Source of the DNA: Undibacterium sp. CCC3.4
Lineage (GTDB): Bacteria; Pseudomonadota; Gammaproteobacteria; Burkholderiales; Burkholderiaceae_D
NCBI RefSeq assembly: GCF_034347425.1
Contig: NZ_CP133779.1
Span: 4,154,001 to 4,218,000, forward strand
Direction: 5' to 3'
DNA length: 64,000 bases
This document shows positions 26,083 to 34,741 of the stretch, one piece after another (the first letter of the stretch is position 1; the number at the start of each line of letters is the position of its first letter). The translations under genes were made by a program, and so were the position numbers. A model generated the notes under the pieces. It was given only the letters and a program-made list of their open reading frames with translations. It was not told the DNA's origin and made no database searches.

Positions 26083-26895
26083 TCATGTGGACGACTGCGG
26101 CAAGGCCTGCAACTCCAACTCGGTGAAACCAGCCGCACGCCGGGCCGCCAGATTGAATGGCCCACGCAAGGTCGGTGCCGCATAGTGCAGTGCCAAGCGC
26201 GCATAGGTAGCAATGGTATCGTGCCCCTGTTGATTACACAAATACTGATACCAATGATTGCCGATGGCGACGTGACCGATTTCATCGTGATAAATCACCA
26301 TCAGTAAAGCTGCCCCGGCGGCATCGCCGGCCTGCGCCAGCTTGGCCGACACACCCGGTGTCACATCGAGGCCGCGCGCTTCCAGCGTGCGCGGCACCAG
26401 TGCCAAACGCGCCAACAAATCATCGCAAGTTTTTTCTGCCATTTCCCACAAACTGTTATGCGCTGGAAAATCGCCATACTGATAACCGAGCGTCTGCAAA
26501 TGCTGCTCTAGCAGTTGAAAATGACGCGCCTCTTCCTTGGCGACCTTAAGCCAATCGCGATAAAACTGCTCCGGCAAGTGAGGAAAACGCCAGATGATAT
26601 CGGTCGCCAAATTAATCGCATTCATTTCTATATGGGCCAGCGCATGGATCAAAATCGCCCGTCCCTCGACGGTCAACATCGAGCGTCGACCGACCTTGCC
26701 GGGCGCAATCAGCTCGGGCCGCAGCGGTCGCCCGGGAATTCCGGCCGGAATCGCAAAACACTGTACCGTATCAAGCGGCGCCTCATCGGGCAGCGCCGCC
26801 AACAGTGCGCACTTGACATCGGTATCAACCGCCAATAAGGCCGCCAGCGCCACGGCACGCAGTTCCATCACTTGATTTGTTTTCAAAATACTCAT
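26083..26895 (-). CDS. Ferritin-like DUF455 family protein
   Basis: A 270-residue helical protein of the DUF455/ferritin-like family. Metal-ligand candidates occur in the expected spacing: ILIHALAHIEMNAINLA, then KEEARHFQLLEQHL, and later VIYHDEIGHVAIGNHWY, which give the Glu...ExxH...ExxH pattern of di-iron proteins. The function of the family is not established. AGGA lies four nucleotides before the ATG at 26895 and fixes the start. It ends 4 bp from the convergent acetyltransferase. Confidence 0.85.
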   Translation of the reverse strand: MSILKTNQVMELRAVALAALLAVDTDVKCALLAALPDEAPLDTVQCFAIPAGIPGRPLRPELIAPGKVGRRSMLTVEGRAILIHALAHIEMNAINLATDIIWRFPHLPEQFYRDWLKVAKEEARHFQLLEQHLQTLGYQYGDFPAHNSLWEMAEKTCDDLLARLALVPRTLEARGLDVTPGVSAKLAQAGDAAGAALLMVIYHDEIGHVAIGNHWYQYLCNQQGHDTIATYARLALHYAAPTLRGPFNLAARRAAGFTELELQALPQSST

Positions 26896-27009
26896 TTTCC
26901 TGTTTATTTCGGCAAGGATGCCGCTAGAACGTTAAAATAGCGTTCGCCCTCTACTTTGCCACGGCAAAGCAGATCAACCTTCACTTTGCAGCTATTTTAC
27001 GGAATTTCC

Positions 27010-27534
27010 ATGCCCATCTACCAATTAGGCGAATTCGTACCCGAGATCGCCGCCTCAGCATACCTGACTGACACGGCCAAAGTGATAGGCAAAGTCCGCA
27101 TCGCTGCCGGTGCCAGCATCTGGTTCGACACCACCCTGCGCGGTGATAATGAGTTGATCAGTATCGGTGAAAACAGCAATGTCCAGGAAGGCTGCATCCT
27201 GCATACCGATCCGGGCCATCCCTTGAGCGTCGCCGCCAATGTCACCATCGGCCACCAAGCCATGCTACATGGCTGCAGTATCGGCGAAGGTTCGCTGATC
27301 GGGATTCAAGCTGTCATCCTCAATGGTGCCAAGATCGGTAAAAACTGCCTGGTCGGCGCCGGTGCCTTGGTTACCGAAGGAAAAGAATTTCCCGATAATT
27401 CCCTGATCATCGGCTCGCCGGCGAAAGCCGTGCGTGAGTTGAGCGCTGCTGACATCGCCGGCATGCATGGCAATACTGCCAATTACGCGCAACGCGCACA
27501 AACTTACAAAACCGAACTCAAACGCCTGGATTGA
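27010..27534 (+). CDS. Gamma-carbonic anhydrase-like hexapeptide-repeat protein (YrdA type)
   Basis: A 174-residue left-handed beta-helix protein. Hexapeptide repeats run from about residue 20 to 140. The zinc histidines of the gamma-carbonic anhydrase family are visible in CILHTDPGHP, VTIGHQAMLHGC. Close relatives such as YrdA and PaaY bind metal; PaaY is a thioesterase with weak anhydrase activity. The start MPIYQLGEF is preferred to an ATG 18 codons upstream, because homologues begin there. The stop overlaps the start region of hslO (6 bp apart). Confidence 0.88.
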   Translation: MPIYQLGEFVPEIAASAYLTDTAKVIGKVRIAAGASIWFDTTLRGDNELISIGENSNVQEGCILHTDPGHPLSVAANVTIGHQAMLHGCSIGEGSLIGIQAVILNGAKIGKNCLVGAGALVTEGKEFPDNSLIIGSPAKAVRELSAADIAGMHGNTANYAQRAQTYKTELKRLD

Positions 27535-27539
27535 CACGC

Positions 27540-28472
27540 ATGACCATCACCGACACCCTACAAAAATTCATGTTCGAAAATGCCGGCGTACGCGGCGAAT
27601 TAGTTGAACTTGAAAACGCCTGGCAACAAATGCTCGAGCATCAAACCTACCCACCCGCGGTACGCAATGTGCTCGGCGAACTCATGGCCGCTGCCGCCCT
27701 GCTGTCGGCCAATCTGAAATTCAACGGCACCATGATCATGCAAATCCATGGCGATGGCCCGGTACGCTTGATGGTGGTCGAATGCGACGCCGAGTTGCGC
27801 CTGCGTGCCACCGCCAAACTGGCCGACGACGCCGTTATCGGCGAACAGGAAAGCCTGCGCGATCTGGTACATGCACACGGCCAGGGCCGCTTCGTGATCA
27901 CGCTCGACCCAAATGACAAAATGCCGGGCCAACAAGCTTATCAAGGTATCGTCCCGCTCGATGGTGACAGCATCGCCGCCGTCATCGAAAACTATATGCT
28001 GCGCTCGGAACAGCTCGACACCAAACTCTGGCTGGCCGCCGATGACAAAGTGGCGCGCGGCTTGTTACTGCAAAAATTACCGGAAACCGGTGGCAGTGGT
28101 GCGCGCGTCGACGATGGCGAAGATCTCTGGGGTCATGCGGTCTTGCTCGGCGATACGCTCAAACGCGAAGAATTACTGAGCACCGACAGCGCCACCTTGA
28201 TGCACCGTTTATTCTGGGAACAAACCTTACGCGTATTTGATCCCTTGACACCGCAATTTTACTGCAGCTGTACGCGTGAAAAAGTCGGTGACATGCTCAA
28301 GATGCTCGGCACCGAAGAAGTCGAGAGCGCCCTGAACGAAATCGGTCGACTCGACATCAACTGCGATTTCTGCGGCAAACACTACGGCTTCGATCCGGTC
28401 GATTGCGCCCAATTATTCGTCGCCAAAACGCTGACGGAAGGTTTGTCGCCGGCAGCAGAAATCAAGCACTGA
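27540..28472 (+). CDS. hslO: Redox-regulated chaperone Hsp33
   Basis: A 310-residue Hsp33, a cytoplasmic holdase switched on by oxidative stress. The C-terminal zinc switch has CSC followed by CDFC (CxC...CxxC), whose cysteines form disulfides on oxidation. The N-terminal chaperone core includes the conserved GELMAAAALLSANLKFNG. The ATG at 27540 lies 5 nt after the stop of the carbonic anhydrase-like gene, so the two are probably cotranscribed. An in-frame TTG at 27531 is less likely. No heat-shock promoter is seen directly in front, as the region is coding. Confidence 0.95.
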   Translation: MTITDTLQKFMFENAGVRGELVELENAWQQMLEHQTYPPAVRNVLGELMAAAALLSANLKFNGTMIMQIHGDGPVRLMVVECDAELRLRATAKLADDAVIGEQESLRDLVHAHGQGRFVITLDPNDKMPGQQAYQGIVPLDGDSIAAVIENYMLRSEQLDTKLWLAADDKVARGLLLQKLPETGGSGARVDDGEDLWGHAVLLGDTLKREELLSTDSATLMHRLFWEQTLRVFDPLTPQFYCSCTREKVGDMLKMLGTEEVESALNEIGRLDINCDFCGKHYGFDPVDCAQLFVAKTLTEGLSPAAEIKH

Positions 28473-28485
28473 GAGGAGCCCGGCC

Positions 28486-28516
28486 TTGACTCTGACGTTC
28501 GGTCAGGCTGTACAGT
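28486..28516 (+). promoter_or_regulatory. MerR-type promoter with 19-bp spacer and operator dyad
   Basis: A -35 TTGACT (28486-28491) and a -10 TACAGT (28511-28516) are 19 bp apart, the overlong spacer that MerR-family activators correct by twisting DNA. The spacer contains the perfect dyad CTGAC-GTTCG-GTCAG (28492-28506). It lies directly before the MerR-family gene, so autoregulation is likely. Confidence 0.8.
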
Positions 28517-28540
28517 CGGGCTTCCCTTATGGAGAACCTC

Positions 28541-29605
28541 ATGCTCATGAAAATCGGCGAACTGGCCAAGCGCACCGGCTTAAGCGTGCGCACGCTGCAT
28601 CACTACGACAAAATCGGCTTATTATCACCGTCGCAGCGCTCCAGCGCTGCTTACCGGCTGTACAACCGCGCCGACATCACGCGCCTGTATCGGATTGTCG
28701 CGCTGCGCCGGCTCGATCTGTCGCTGGCCGAAATCGCCGCCTTGGTCGACCACGAGCATGCTGATCTCAACAGTGTGATCAGCGATCAATTGCGCTTACT
28801 CGAACAACAGATCAATAACGGCATCGCGCTGCGCGAACGCTTGCGTGATTTGCATACGCTGGTGCAAGCGAATAAAGAACCGCAGCTCGATTATTGGCTA
28901 GGTATTTTAGAAATGATGAGCGTGGCGGACAAATATTTCAGTCCGGATGACATGCAGCAGTTGAGCAAACAAAATCGGCCGACCTTAACGCCCGATTTAC
29001 ACATGCTGCCACTGATCGTCGAAGCCCGCAGCTTGCTCGATACCGGCGTCGCCTATACCGACCCGCGTGCACGCGAGTTGGCACTGCGCTGGAACGACAC
29101 GATGAACCGGCACATGCCCGATTTGCCTCAGTATTTGGCAAAATTTTCGCAAATGCACCGCGACGAACCGGCTCTGCAAGCCCTGACCGGTATCGATCCC
29201 GAGATGATGGATTTCATCGTCCGCGCGCTGATCGAAGTCCGATACGCGGCATATCGTCAGCATTTGAGCGAACACGAATTGCGCTTCTTCCGCGCCGCGT
29301 CGTTTCGCCATGCGCATGCTTGGAACGAGCTGTTTTCGCAAGTCAGGAAAGTCATGCAAGCCGGCATGCTCCCCGAAGAAGAAGCCGCCCAAGTCTTGCT
29401 GCGCCAATGGCGCAGCTTGTTTTTCGATACCTGGGGCGGTGATTTGACAACCATACGCAAAGTGCGCGAACTGCACCGCAGCGCTGATGGTGCCTTGGTT
29501 GGTGGCGCCAGCTCGCCGGAATTGATGCAATACGCCAGACGTGGACTGATCTGGTTGGAAGCGCGTATCAATACCAAGCCGCTTACGGACCCAATGACGA
29601 ACTGA
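28541..29605 (+). CDS. MerR-family regulator with TipAS-like effector domain
   Basis: A 354-residue transcriptional regulator. The winged-helix MerR domain is at the N terminus (MKIGELAKRTGLSVRTLHHYDKIG...YRLYNRADITRLYRI), followed by a dimerisation helix to about residue 110. The remaining 240 residues are helical and include a TipAS-like stretch (RARELALRWNDTMNRHM) that in relatives binds antibiotics or other ligands. It is longer than TipAL (about 253 residues). GGAGAA lies before the ATG at 28541, whereas an ATG 12 bp upstream would leave a leader of only a few bases. Target genes other than itself are not apparent. Confidence 0.85.
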   Translation: MLMKIGELAKRTGLSVRTLHHYDKIGLLSPSQRSSAAYRLYNRADITRLYRIVALRRLDLSLAEIAALVDHEHADLNSVISDQLRLLEQQINNGIALRERLRDLHTLVQANKEPQLDYWLGILEMMSVADKYFSPDDMQQLSKQNRPTLTPDLHMLPLIVEARSLLDTGVAYTDPRARELALRWNDTMNRHMPDLPQYLAKFSQMHRDEPALQALTGIDPEMMDFIVRALIEVRYAAYRQHLSEHELRFFRAASFRHAHAWNELFSQVRKVMQAGMLPEEEAAQVLLRQWRSLFFDTWGGDLTTIRKVRELHRSADGALVGGASSPELMQYARRGLIWLEARINTKPLTDPMTN

Positions 29606-29622
29606 GCAGAGCAAGCATCAAA

Positions 29623-29652
29623 GCGCGGGACCGCAGCTTGCCGTTCCCGCGC
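29623..29652. terminator. Hairpin between convergent merR-type gene and gcdH
   Basis: An 8-bp perfect inverted repeat, GCGCGGGA and TCCCGCGC, with a 14-nt loop lies in the 53 bp between the two convergent stop codons. There is no T run on either side, so intrinsic termination is uncertain. Confidence 0.4.
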
Positions 29653-29658
29653 CAGCAA

Positions 29659-30834
29659 TTAAAACGCCGCAATCCCGGTTTGTGCGCGGCCCAGTATCAA
29701 GGCATGAATATCATGCGTGCCTTCATAGGTATTGACCACTTCCAGATTAACGAGGTGACGAGCGATACCGTATTCATCGGAAATGCCATTACCACCCAAC
29801 ATATCGCGCGCCATGCGGGCAATTTCCAGCGATTTACCGCAGGAATTACGTTTCATGATCGACGTGATTTCCACCGCGGCCGTGCCTTCGTCTTTCATGC
29901 GCCCCAAACGCAGACAGCCTTGCAAGGCTAAGGTAATTTCCGTCTGCATATCGGCCAATTTTTTTTGCACCAACTGATTGGCTGCCAAGGGACGACCGAA
30001 TTGCATACGGTCGAGCGTATATTGGCGTGCCGTATGCCAGCAGAATTCGGCCGCGCCGAGGGCACCCCAAGCGATACCGAAGCGCGCCGAATTAAGGCAA
30101 GTGAATGGCCCTTTCAGACCTTCCACGTGTGGCAATAAATTCTCTTCCGGCACGAACACCTGATCCATCACGATTTCACCGGTGATCGAGGCACGCAGTC
30201 CAACCTTGCCATGAATCGCAGGCGCACTCAAACCCTTCCAACCGCTTTCCAGAATGAAGCCGCGGATACGGCCATCATCGGTCTTGGCCCAGACCACGAA
30301 GACATCGGCAATCGGGCTGTTGGTGATCCACATCTTGGCACCGCTGAGCGAATAACCGCCCGGCACCGTCTTGGCGCGCGTGACCATGCTGCCGGGGTCG
30401 GAACCATGGTCGGGTTCGGTCAAGCCGAAACAACCGATCGAGGCACCACTGGCGAGTTTCGGCAAATACTTCTGCTTCTGCGCTTCGCTGCCGAATTCAT
30501 TGATAGGCACCATCACCAGCGAACTTTGCACACTCATCATCGAGCGGTAACCGGAATCGATGCGCTCGACTTCGCGCGCCACCAAGCCATAACAAACATA
30601 ATTGAGACCGGCACCGCCGTATTCGGCTGGAATCATCGAACCGAGCAGACCGAGCTCACCCATCTCGCGAAAAATCACCGGGTCGGTACGTTCATGGCGG
30701 AAGGCTTCAAGTACGCGCGGTGCCAGCCGCTCTTGGCTATAAGTGCGTGCGGCTTCCTGCACCATGCGCTCTTCCTCGCTCAATTGCGACGACAATAACA
30801 AGGGGTCTTCCCAACAAAATACGGCTTTCGACAT
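29659..30834 (-). CDS. gcdH: Glutaryl-CoA dehydrogenase
   Basis: A 391-residue acyl-CoA dehydrogenase of the glutaryl-CoA type, which oxidises and decarboxylates glutaryl-CoA to crotonyl-CoA with FAD and ETF. Typical features are [27 protein letters not shown], and the catalytic base Glu in [21 protein letters not shown]. It lies 139 bp after the RidA gene of the anthranilate cluster in the same direction, with room for its own promoter. It could carry the last steps of aromatic breakdown or serve lysine/tryptophan catabolism. Confidence 0.92.
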   Translation of the reverse strand: MSKAVFCWEDPLLLSSQLSEEERMVQEAARTYSQERLAPRVLEAFRHERTDPVIFREMGELGLLGSMIPAEYGGAGLNYVCYGLVAREVERIDSGYRSMMSVQSSLVMVPINEFGSEAQKQKYLPKLASGASIGCFGLTEPDHGSDPGSMVTRAKTVPGGYSLSGAKMWITNSPIADVFVVWAKTDDGRIRGFILESGWKGLSAPAIHGKVGLRASITGEIVMDQVFVPEENLLPHVEGLKGPFTCLNSARFGIAWGALGAAEFCWHTARQYTLDRMQFGRPLAANQLVQKKLADMQTEITLALQGCLRLGRMKDEGTAAVEITSIMKRNSCGKSLEIARMARDMLGGNGISDEYGIARHLVNLEVVNTYEGTHDIHALILGRAQTGIAAF

Positions 30835-30973
30835 CTGTCTCTCCTCAATCGTTTTGTTTTTATAATCATATCAGCACTACTGACTATGCCGCAAACGGCA
30901 CCGCTCGGTCTCTATTGTATAGCACCGGCGCGAACGAGGTCAGCCGTCTGCCTGTCCCCCGCTCTCATCTTGC

Positions 30974-31366
30974 TCAGTCCGGCACAATCGCCGTGACTTC
31001 AATTTCCACCTTGGCACGGTCTTCGATCAGCGCAACGACCTGCACCGCCGTCATACAGGGAAAATGCGGACCGATCAGTTCGCGGTAGGCCACGCCGATG
31101 GCCGAATACGCCGCCACATATTCGCGTTTGTCAGTGACATACCAGGTCATGCGCACGATGTGTTCGGGGCGCGCCGCGGCCTCGGCCAGCACTGCCACGA
31201 TATTTCGCAAAGCTTGGCGTACTTGGCCGGCGAAATCATCGGTCTGAAACTGCCCCTTCTCATCCCAGCCTATCATGCCGCTGACGCACACGGTACGGCC
31301 GCGTGCCGCCACCCCATTGGCATAGCCGCGTGGCCGCGGCCAGCCTGGCGGTTGCAATATATTCAT
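30974..31366 (-). CDS. RidA/YjgF-family protein of the anthranilate cluster
   Basis: A 130-residue Rid-family protein starting at MNILQPPGWPRPRGYANG. The core has the typical VCVSGMIGWDE..., EDIVRMTWYVTD-like stretch and the conserved Arg near the C-terminal MTAVQVVALIEDRAKVEIEVTAI. RidA members hydrolyse reactive enamines/imines to ketones and ammonia. In this operon it may release the amino group from an enamine intermediate of 2-aminobenzoyl-CoA breakdown; that role is inferred. Its ATG follows the acyl-CoA dehydrogenase stop by one base (TGATATG). Confidence 0.85.
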   Translation of the reverse strand: MNILQPPGWPRPRGYANGVAARGRTVCVSGMIGWDEKGQFQTDDFAGQVRQALRNIVAVLAEAAARPEHIVRMTWYVTDKREYVAAYSAIGVAYRELIGPHFPCMTAVQVVALIEDRAKVEIEVTAIVPD

Positions 31367-31367
31367 A

Positions 31368-32567
31368 TCAATCCATTTCTTTACTGTTGGCGGCCGCGTA
31401 CTCTTTGAGTAATTCACGGCCGATAATCATTTGCTGCACTTCGCTGGCCCCCTCATAAATGCGCAAAGCACGAATTTCACGATACAGGCGTTCGACCGGC
31501 ACTTCGCACACGACACCGAGACCGCCGAACATCTGCAGCGCCGCGTCGATCACCCTTTGCGCATTCTCGGTCGCGCACAATTTCGCCATCGCCGCTTCTT
31601 TGGTGACCTTGCGTCCCTGATCACGCTGCCAAGCGGCGCGATATACCAGCAAAGCCGCGCTATCGATCGCCAAAGCCATCTCCGCCAACTTCACCTGGGT
31701 CAACTGAAAATCGGCCAAGGTTTGATTGAACATCTTACGCGTGGTCGCGCGCGCCAGCGCTTCTTCCAGCGCACGCCGAGCAAAGCCAAGCGCGGCTGCC
31801 GCCACCGAGGTACGGAACACATCGAGCGTCGCCATCGCCACCTTGAAACCCTGACCTGCACTGCCGATCAACTGGCTGCGCGGAATCCGACATTCACGCA
31901 GTTGTAAACGCGCCAGCGGATGCGGCGCGATTACGTGGATACGCTCGGCAATTTCCAAGCCGACCGTATCAGCGTCGATGATGAAAGCAGAAATCCCACG
32001 CGCGCCCGGCGCTTCACCGGTACGCGCAAACAGTACGTAGAAATCGGCGATACCGCCGTTGGAAATCCAGGTTTTTTCGCCGTTAAGTACATAGCTGTCA
32101 CCATCTTCACGCGCACTGCACTGCAGCGCCGCGACATCGGAACCAGCCTGCGGTTCCGACAAGGCAAACGCAGCAATCGCCCGCCCGGCGGCGACCGGCT
32201 CGAGGTACGCGGTTTTTTGCGCCGACGTGCCGAACAAGCTGATGGCCCCGGAACCGAGTCCCTGCATGGCGAAGGCAAAATCGGCCAGGCCGGCATGACG
32301 CGCCAGAGTTTCGCGTATCAAGCACAAGGCCCGCGTGTCGAGCACTTCGCCATGGCCACCATACGCGCTGCCAGCAACCGCATGCGTCAACCAAGCGGCA
32401 CTACCCAATTGCGCGACTAAATTACGGCAAGCTTGGTCAACATCGGCCGCATGCTCCTGAACCAACTCAGCGGCGCACCAGGCATCCAATTTGCGCTGCA
32501 ATTCGACATGATGTGGCTCAAAAAATGGCCACTCGAGATAACTGCTGTCACGCATAGGCTGGCTCAT
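31368..32567 (-). CDS. Acyl-CoA dehydrogenase of the anthranilate cluster
   Basis: A 399-residue FAD-dependent acyl-CoA dehydrogenase. [15 protein letters not shown] binds FAD and substrate, [16 protein letters not shown] follows, and the C-terminal [25 protein letters not shown] holds the catalytic glutamate position. AAGGAG before the ATG at 32567 sets the start. It begins one base after the enoyl-CoA hydratase stop and is followed by RidA, so it belongs to the operon, presumably in the beta-oxidation-like stage after ring opening. Confidence 0.9.
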   Translation of the reverse strand: MSQPMRDSSYLEWPFFEPHHVELQRKLDAWCAAELVQEHAADVDQACRNLVAQLGSAAWLTHAVAGSAYGGHGEVLDTRALCLIRETLARHAGLADFAFAMQGLGSGAISLFGTSAQKTAYLEPVAAGRAIAAFALSEPQAGSDVAALQCSAREDGDSYVLNGEKTWISNGGIADFYVLFARTGEAPGARGISAFIIDADTVGLEIAERIHVIAPHPLARLQLRECRIPRSQLIGSAGQGFKVAMATLDVFRTSVAAAALGFARRALEEALARATTRKMFNQTLADFQLTQVKLAEMALAIDSAALLVYRAAWQRDQGRKVTKEAAMAKLCATENAQRVIDAALQMFGGLGVVCEVPVERLYREIRALRIYEGASEVQQMIIGRELLKEYAAANSKEMD

Positions 32568-32568
32568 C

Positions 32569-33423
32569 TTAATCTCCTTCAAACTGCGGCTTTTGTTTGG
32601 CAACAAAGGCATGGTAAGCGCGATGAAAATCATTGGTCATCATGCAAATCGCCTGTGCCTGCGCTTCCGCTTCAATCGCTTGCGCTACGTTCATATTCCA
32701 TTCCTGTTCCAACATAGTCTTGGTCATCGCATGCGCAAAGCCAGGCCCATCGGCCAGATTGCGCGCATACGCCAAGGCATCGCTGAGCAAATTCTCCGGC
32801 GCGATCAAGCGATTATAGAAACCCCAGCGCTCGCCCTCGATTCCGCTCATCGCGCGCCCGGTATAGAGTAAATCAGCAGCGCGCCCTTGGCCGATTATGC
32901 GTGGCAAAATCGAGCACGCGCCCATATCGCATCCGGCCAAGCCAACACGGGTAAACAAGAACGCCGTTTTACTGCGTTCGCTGGCGAAACGGATATCCGA
33001 GGCCAGCGCCAGAATCGCACCGGCGCCGGCACACACCCCATCAACAGCAGCAATCAGCGGCTGTGGACAGGCACGCATGGCCTTGACCAAGTCGCCGGTC
33101 AGGCGCGTGAAACTGAGCAGCCCCGGCATATCGAGCTGGGTCAGCGGTCCGATAATTTCATGCACGTCACCACCGGAACAAAAATTTTCACCGGCACCGG
33201 TAATGACGACCGCTTTGACATCGTCGGCCAGCGCCAGCGTGCGAAACAAATCGCGCAATTCGGCATACGACTCAAAGGTCAACGGATTTTTTCGTTGTGG
33301 TCGATTTAAGGTAATGGTGGCGACCCGCTGCTCCAGTTGAAAATCAAAATGTTGTGCCGAATAATCGGCCAAGCTGGTTCTTGCGCCCGGCAATTGATGG
33401 CGCTGCCCTGCTAAATACTTCAT
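32569..33423 (-). CDS. Enoyl-CoA hydratase/isomerase-family protein of the anthranilate cluster
   Basis: A 284-residue crotonase-fold protein. The oxyanion segments [12 protein letters not shown] and [19 protein letters not shown] are present, and [24 protein letters not shown] carries the region where many hydratases have catalytic Glu; here a Gly-Cys-Asp appears. It may hydrate an enoyl-CoA or open the non-aromatic ring hydrolytically, as crotonase homologues do in other CoA-dependent aromatic pathways. The gap to the MarR gene is 3 bp, and to the acyl-CoA dehydrogenase 1 bp. Confidence 0.88.
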   Translation of the reverse strand: MKYLAGQRHQLPGARTSLADYSAQHFDFQLEQRVATITLNRPQRKNPLTFESYAELRDLFRTLALADDVKAVVITGAGENFCSGGDVHEIIGPLTQLDMPGLLSFTRLTGDLVKAMRACPQPLIAAVDGVCAGAGAILALASDIRFASERSKTAFLFTRVGLAGCDMGACSILPRIIGQGRAADLLYTGRAMSGIEGERWGFYNRLIAPENLLSDALAYARNLADGPGFAHAMTKTMLEQEWNMNVAQAIEAEAQAQAICMMTNDFHRAYHAFVAKQKPQFEGD

Positions 33424-33426
33424 CTG

Positions 33427-33948
33427 CTATTCCTCTGCGATCGGATAGGTGGCGCTGCCGGCCGGATTCAGATGTTTTTTCAAACTACCCAGCAGCGCCG
33501 ATAATTGATTTTTGTCGGCCACCGGCATGGCCGCGAACAGCTCGGCGATCCAGCCTTCATGTACTGCCGCCATGCGCGTAAAAGCTTGTCGTCCTTGCTC
33601 GGTCAATTGCACTTGGTAGACCCGGCCATCACGCGGATCGGGCACGCGGCGTACCAGTTGTTCTTGCTCCAATTGATTGGTGATACCGGTGATATTGCCA
33701 CCAGTGACCATCATCCGCTTCGACAACTCACCCATGCGCAAACCGTCCGGATAGCGCTCGAGCTGGGCCATCAGATCAAAGCGTGGCAAGGTGATGTCGA
33801 ATTCATTCCGCAAGCGTGAACGTATTTCATCTTCTATCAATACCGTGCACGACAGCATACGCAACCACAGCCGCAAAGATTGGTGGTGATCGGCCGTCAA
33901 ACGCGTTTCCAAATCACTGACCGCACCAGCTTGGGACAGATGTTCCAT
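33427..33948 (-). CDS. MarR-family transcriptional regulator of the anthranilate cluster
   Basis: A 173-residue winged-helix protein: DITLPRFDLMAQLERYPDGLRMGELSKRMMVTGGNITGITNQLEQ contains the recognition helix, and RRVPDPRDGRVYQVQLTEQG the wing. The start MEHLSQ overlaps the SDR stop as TGATG. MarR regulators often repress aromatic catabolism and are released by a CoA thioester or acid; the position inside the operon supports such feedback. I could not identify its operator in front of the ligase gene. Confidence 0.87.
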   Translation of the reverse strand: MEHLSQAGAVSDLETRLTADHHQSLRLWLRMLSCTVLIEDEIRSRLRNEFDITLPRFDLMAQLERYPDGLRMGELSKRMMVTGGNITGITNQLEQEQLVRRVPDPRDGRVYQVQLTEQGRQAFTRMAAVHEGWIAELFAAMPVADKNQLSALLGSLKKHLNPAGSATYPIAEE

Positions 33949-34736
33949 CACATCACCTCGCCACCGGCCACGGCAATCGCCTGACCATTCATGGCTGCCG
34001 CCGCCGGCTGACACAACCAAGCGACCGCATGCGCGACTTCCTCGGCTTGCACCAGCCGCTGCTGCGGATTAGCAGCCGCCAGCAATGCCTGTGTTTCGGC
34101 TTGCTGACGACCAGTCTTGTGCATGATATTGGCAACGGTTTTTTGCAGCAATGGCGTTTCCGTATAGCCCGGGCATACGGCGTTCACCGTCACACCACGG
34201 GTCGCCACTTCCAGCGCCAAGGCGCGCGTCAAACCGATCACACCGTGTTTGGCGGCGCAATACGCAGCGACATACGGGTAAGCACGCAAACCGGCGGTAC
34301 TGACGACATTGACAATACGCCCCCAGGCCGCCGCCACCATACCTGGCAAGACCGCTTGGGTACAATGAAAGCTGCCCGTCAAGTTCACATCGAGCATGTT
34401 CTGCCACAGCGCTGCCGTGGTTTTTTCAAACGCTGCCGATTCTGCCTGGCCAGCATTATTAATCAAAATTGCCACCGGCCCGGCCAAGGCAACCGCCTGC
34501 GCCACACCAGTTGCCACCGAGGTCGCATCGCTGACATCGAGCAGCACCCAGCCCAGCTGCGCCGCCGGCGCTTGGGCACGCAAGGCAAGCACGGCCGTTT
34601 CCAGCGTGGCAGGCGTGCGTCCAGCCAGCGTCACCGTCGCTCCTTGCTCCAGCAGGGCCAGAGCAATCGCATAGCCGATTCCCTGCGCGCCACCGGTCAC
34701 CAACGCATGCCGCCCTTGCAATACTTGTCGCTCCAT
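33948..34736 (-). CDS. SDR-family dehydrogenase of the anthranilate cluster
   Basis: A 262-residue classical short-chain dehydrogenase. The NAD(P)-binding TGGAQGIGYAIA lies near the N terminus, NNAG follows, and the catalytic Ser-Tyr-Lys appears in NVVSTAGLRAYPYVAAYCAAKHG. CPGYTETPLL closes the site. It starts 5 nt after the monooxygenase/reductase stop and probably acts as a 3-hydroxyacyl-CoA dehydrogenase on the reduced ring or its opened product. The precise substrate is inferred from context. Confidence 0.9.
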   Translation of the reverse strand: MERQVLQGRHALVTGGAQGIGYAIALALLEQGATVTLAGRTPATLETAVLALRAQAPAAQLGWVLLDVSDATSVATGVAQAVALAGPVAILINNAGQAESAAFEKTTAALWQNMLDVNLTGSFHCTQAVLPGMVAAAWGRIVNVVSTAGLRAYPYVAAYCAAKHGVIGLTRALALEVATRGVTVNAVCPGYTETPLLQKTVANIMHKTGRQQAETQALLAAANPQQRLVQAEEVAHAVAWLCQPAAAAMNGQAIAVAGGEVM

Positions 34737-34741
34737 CGCTG

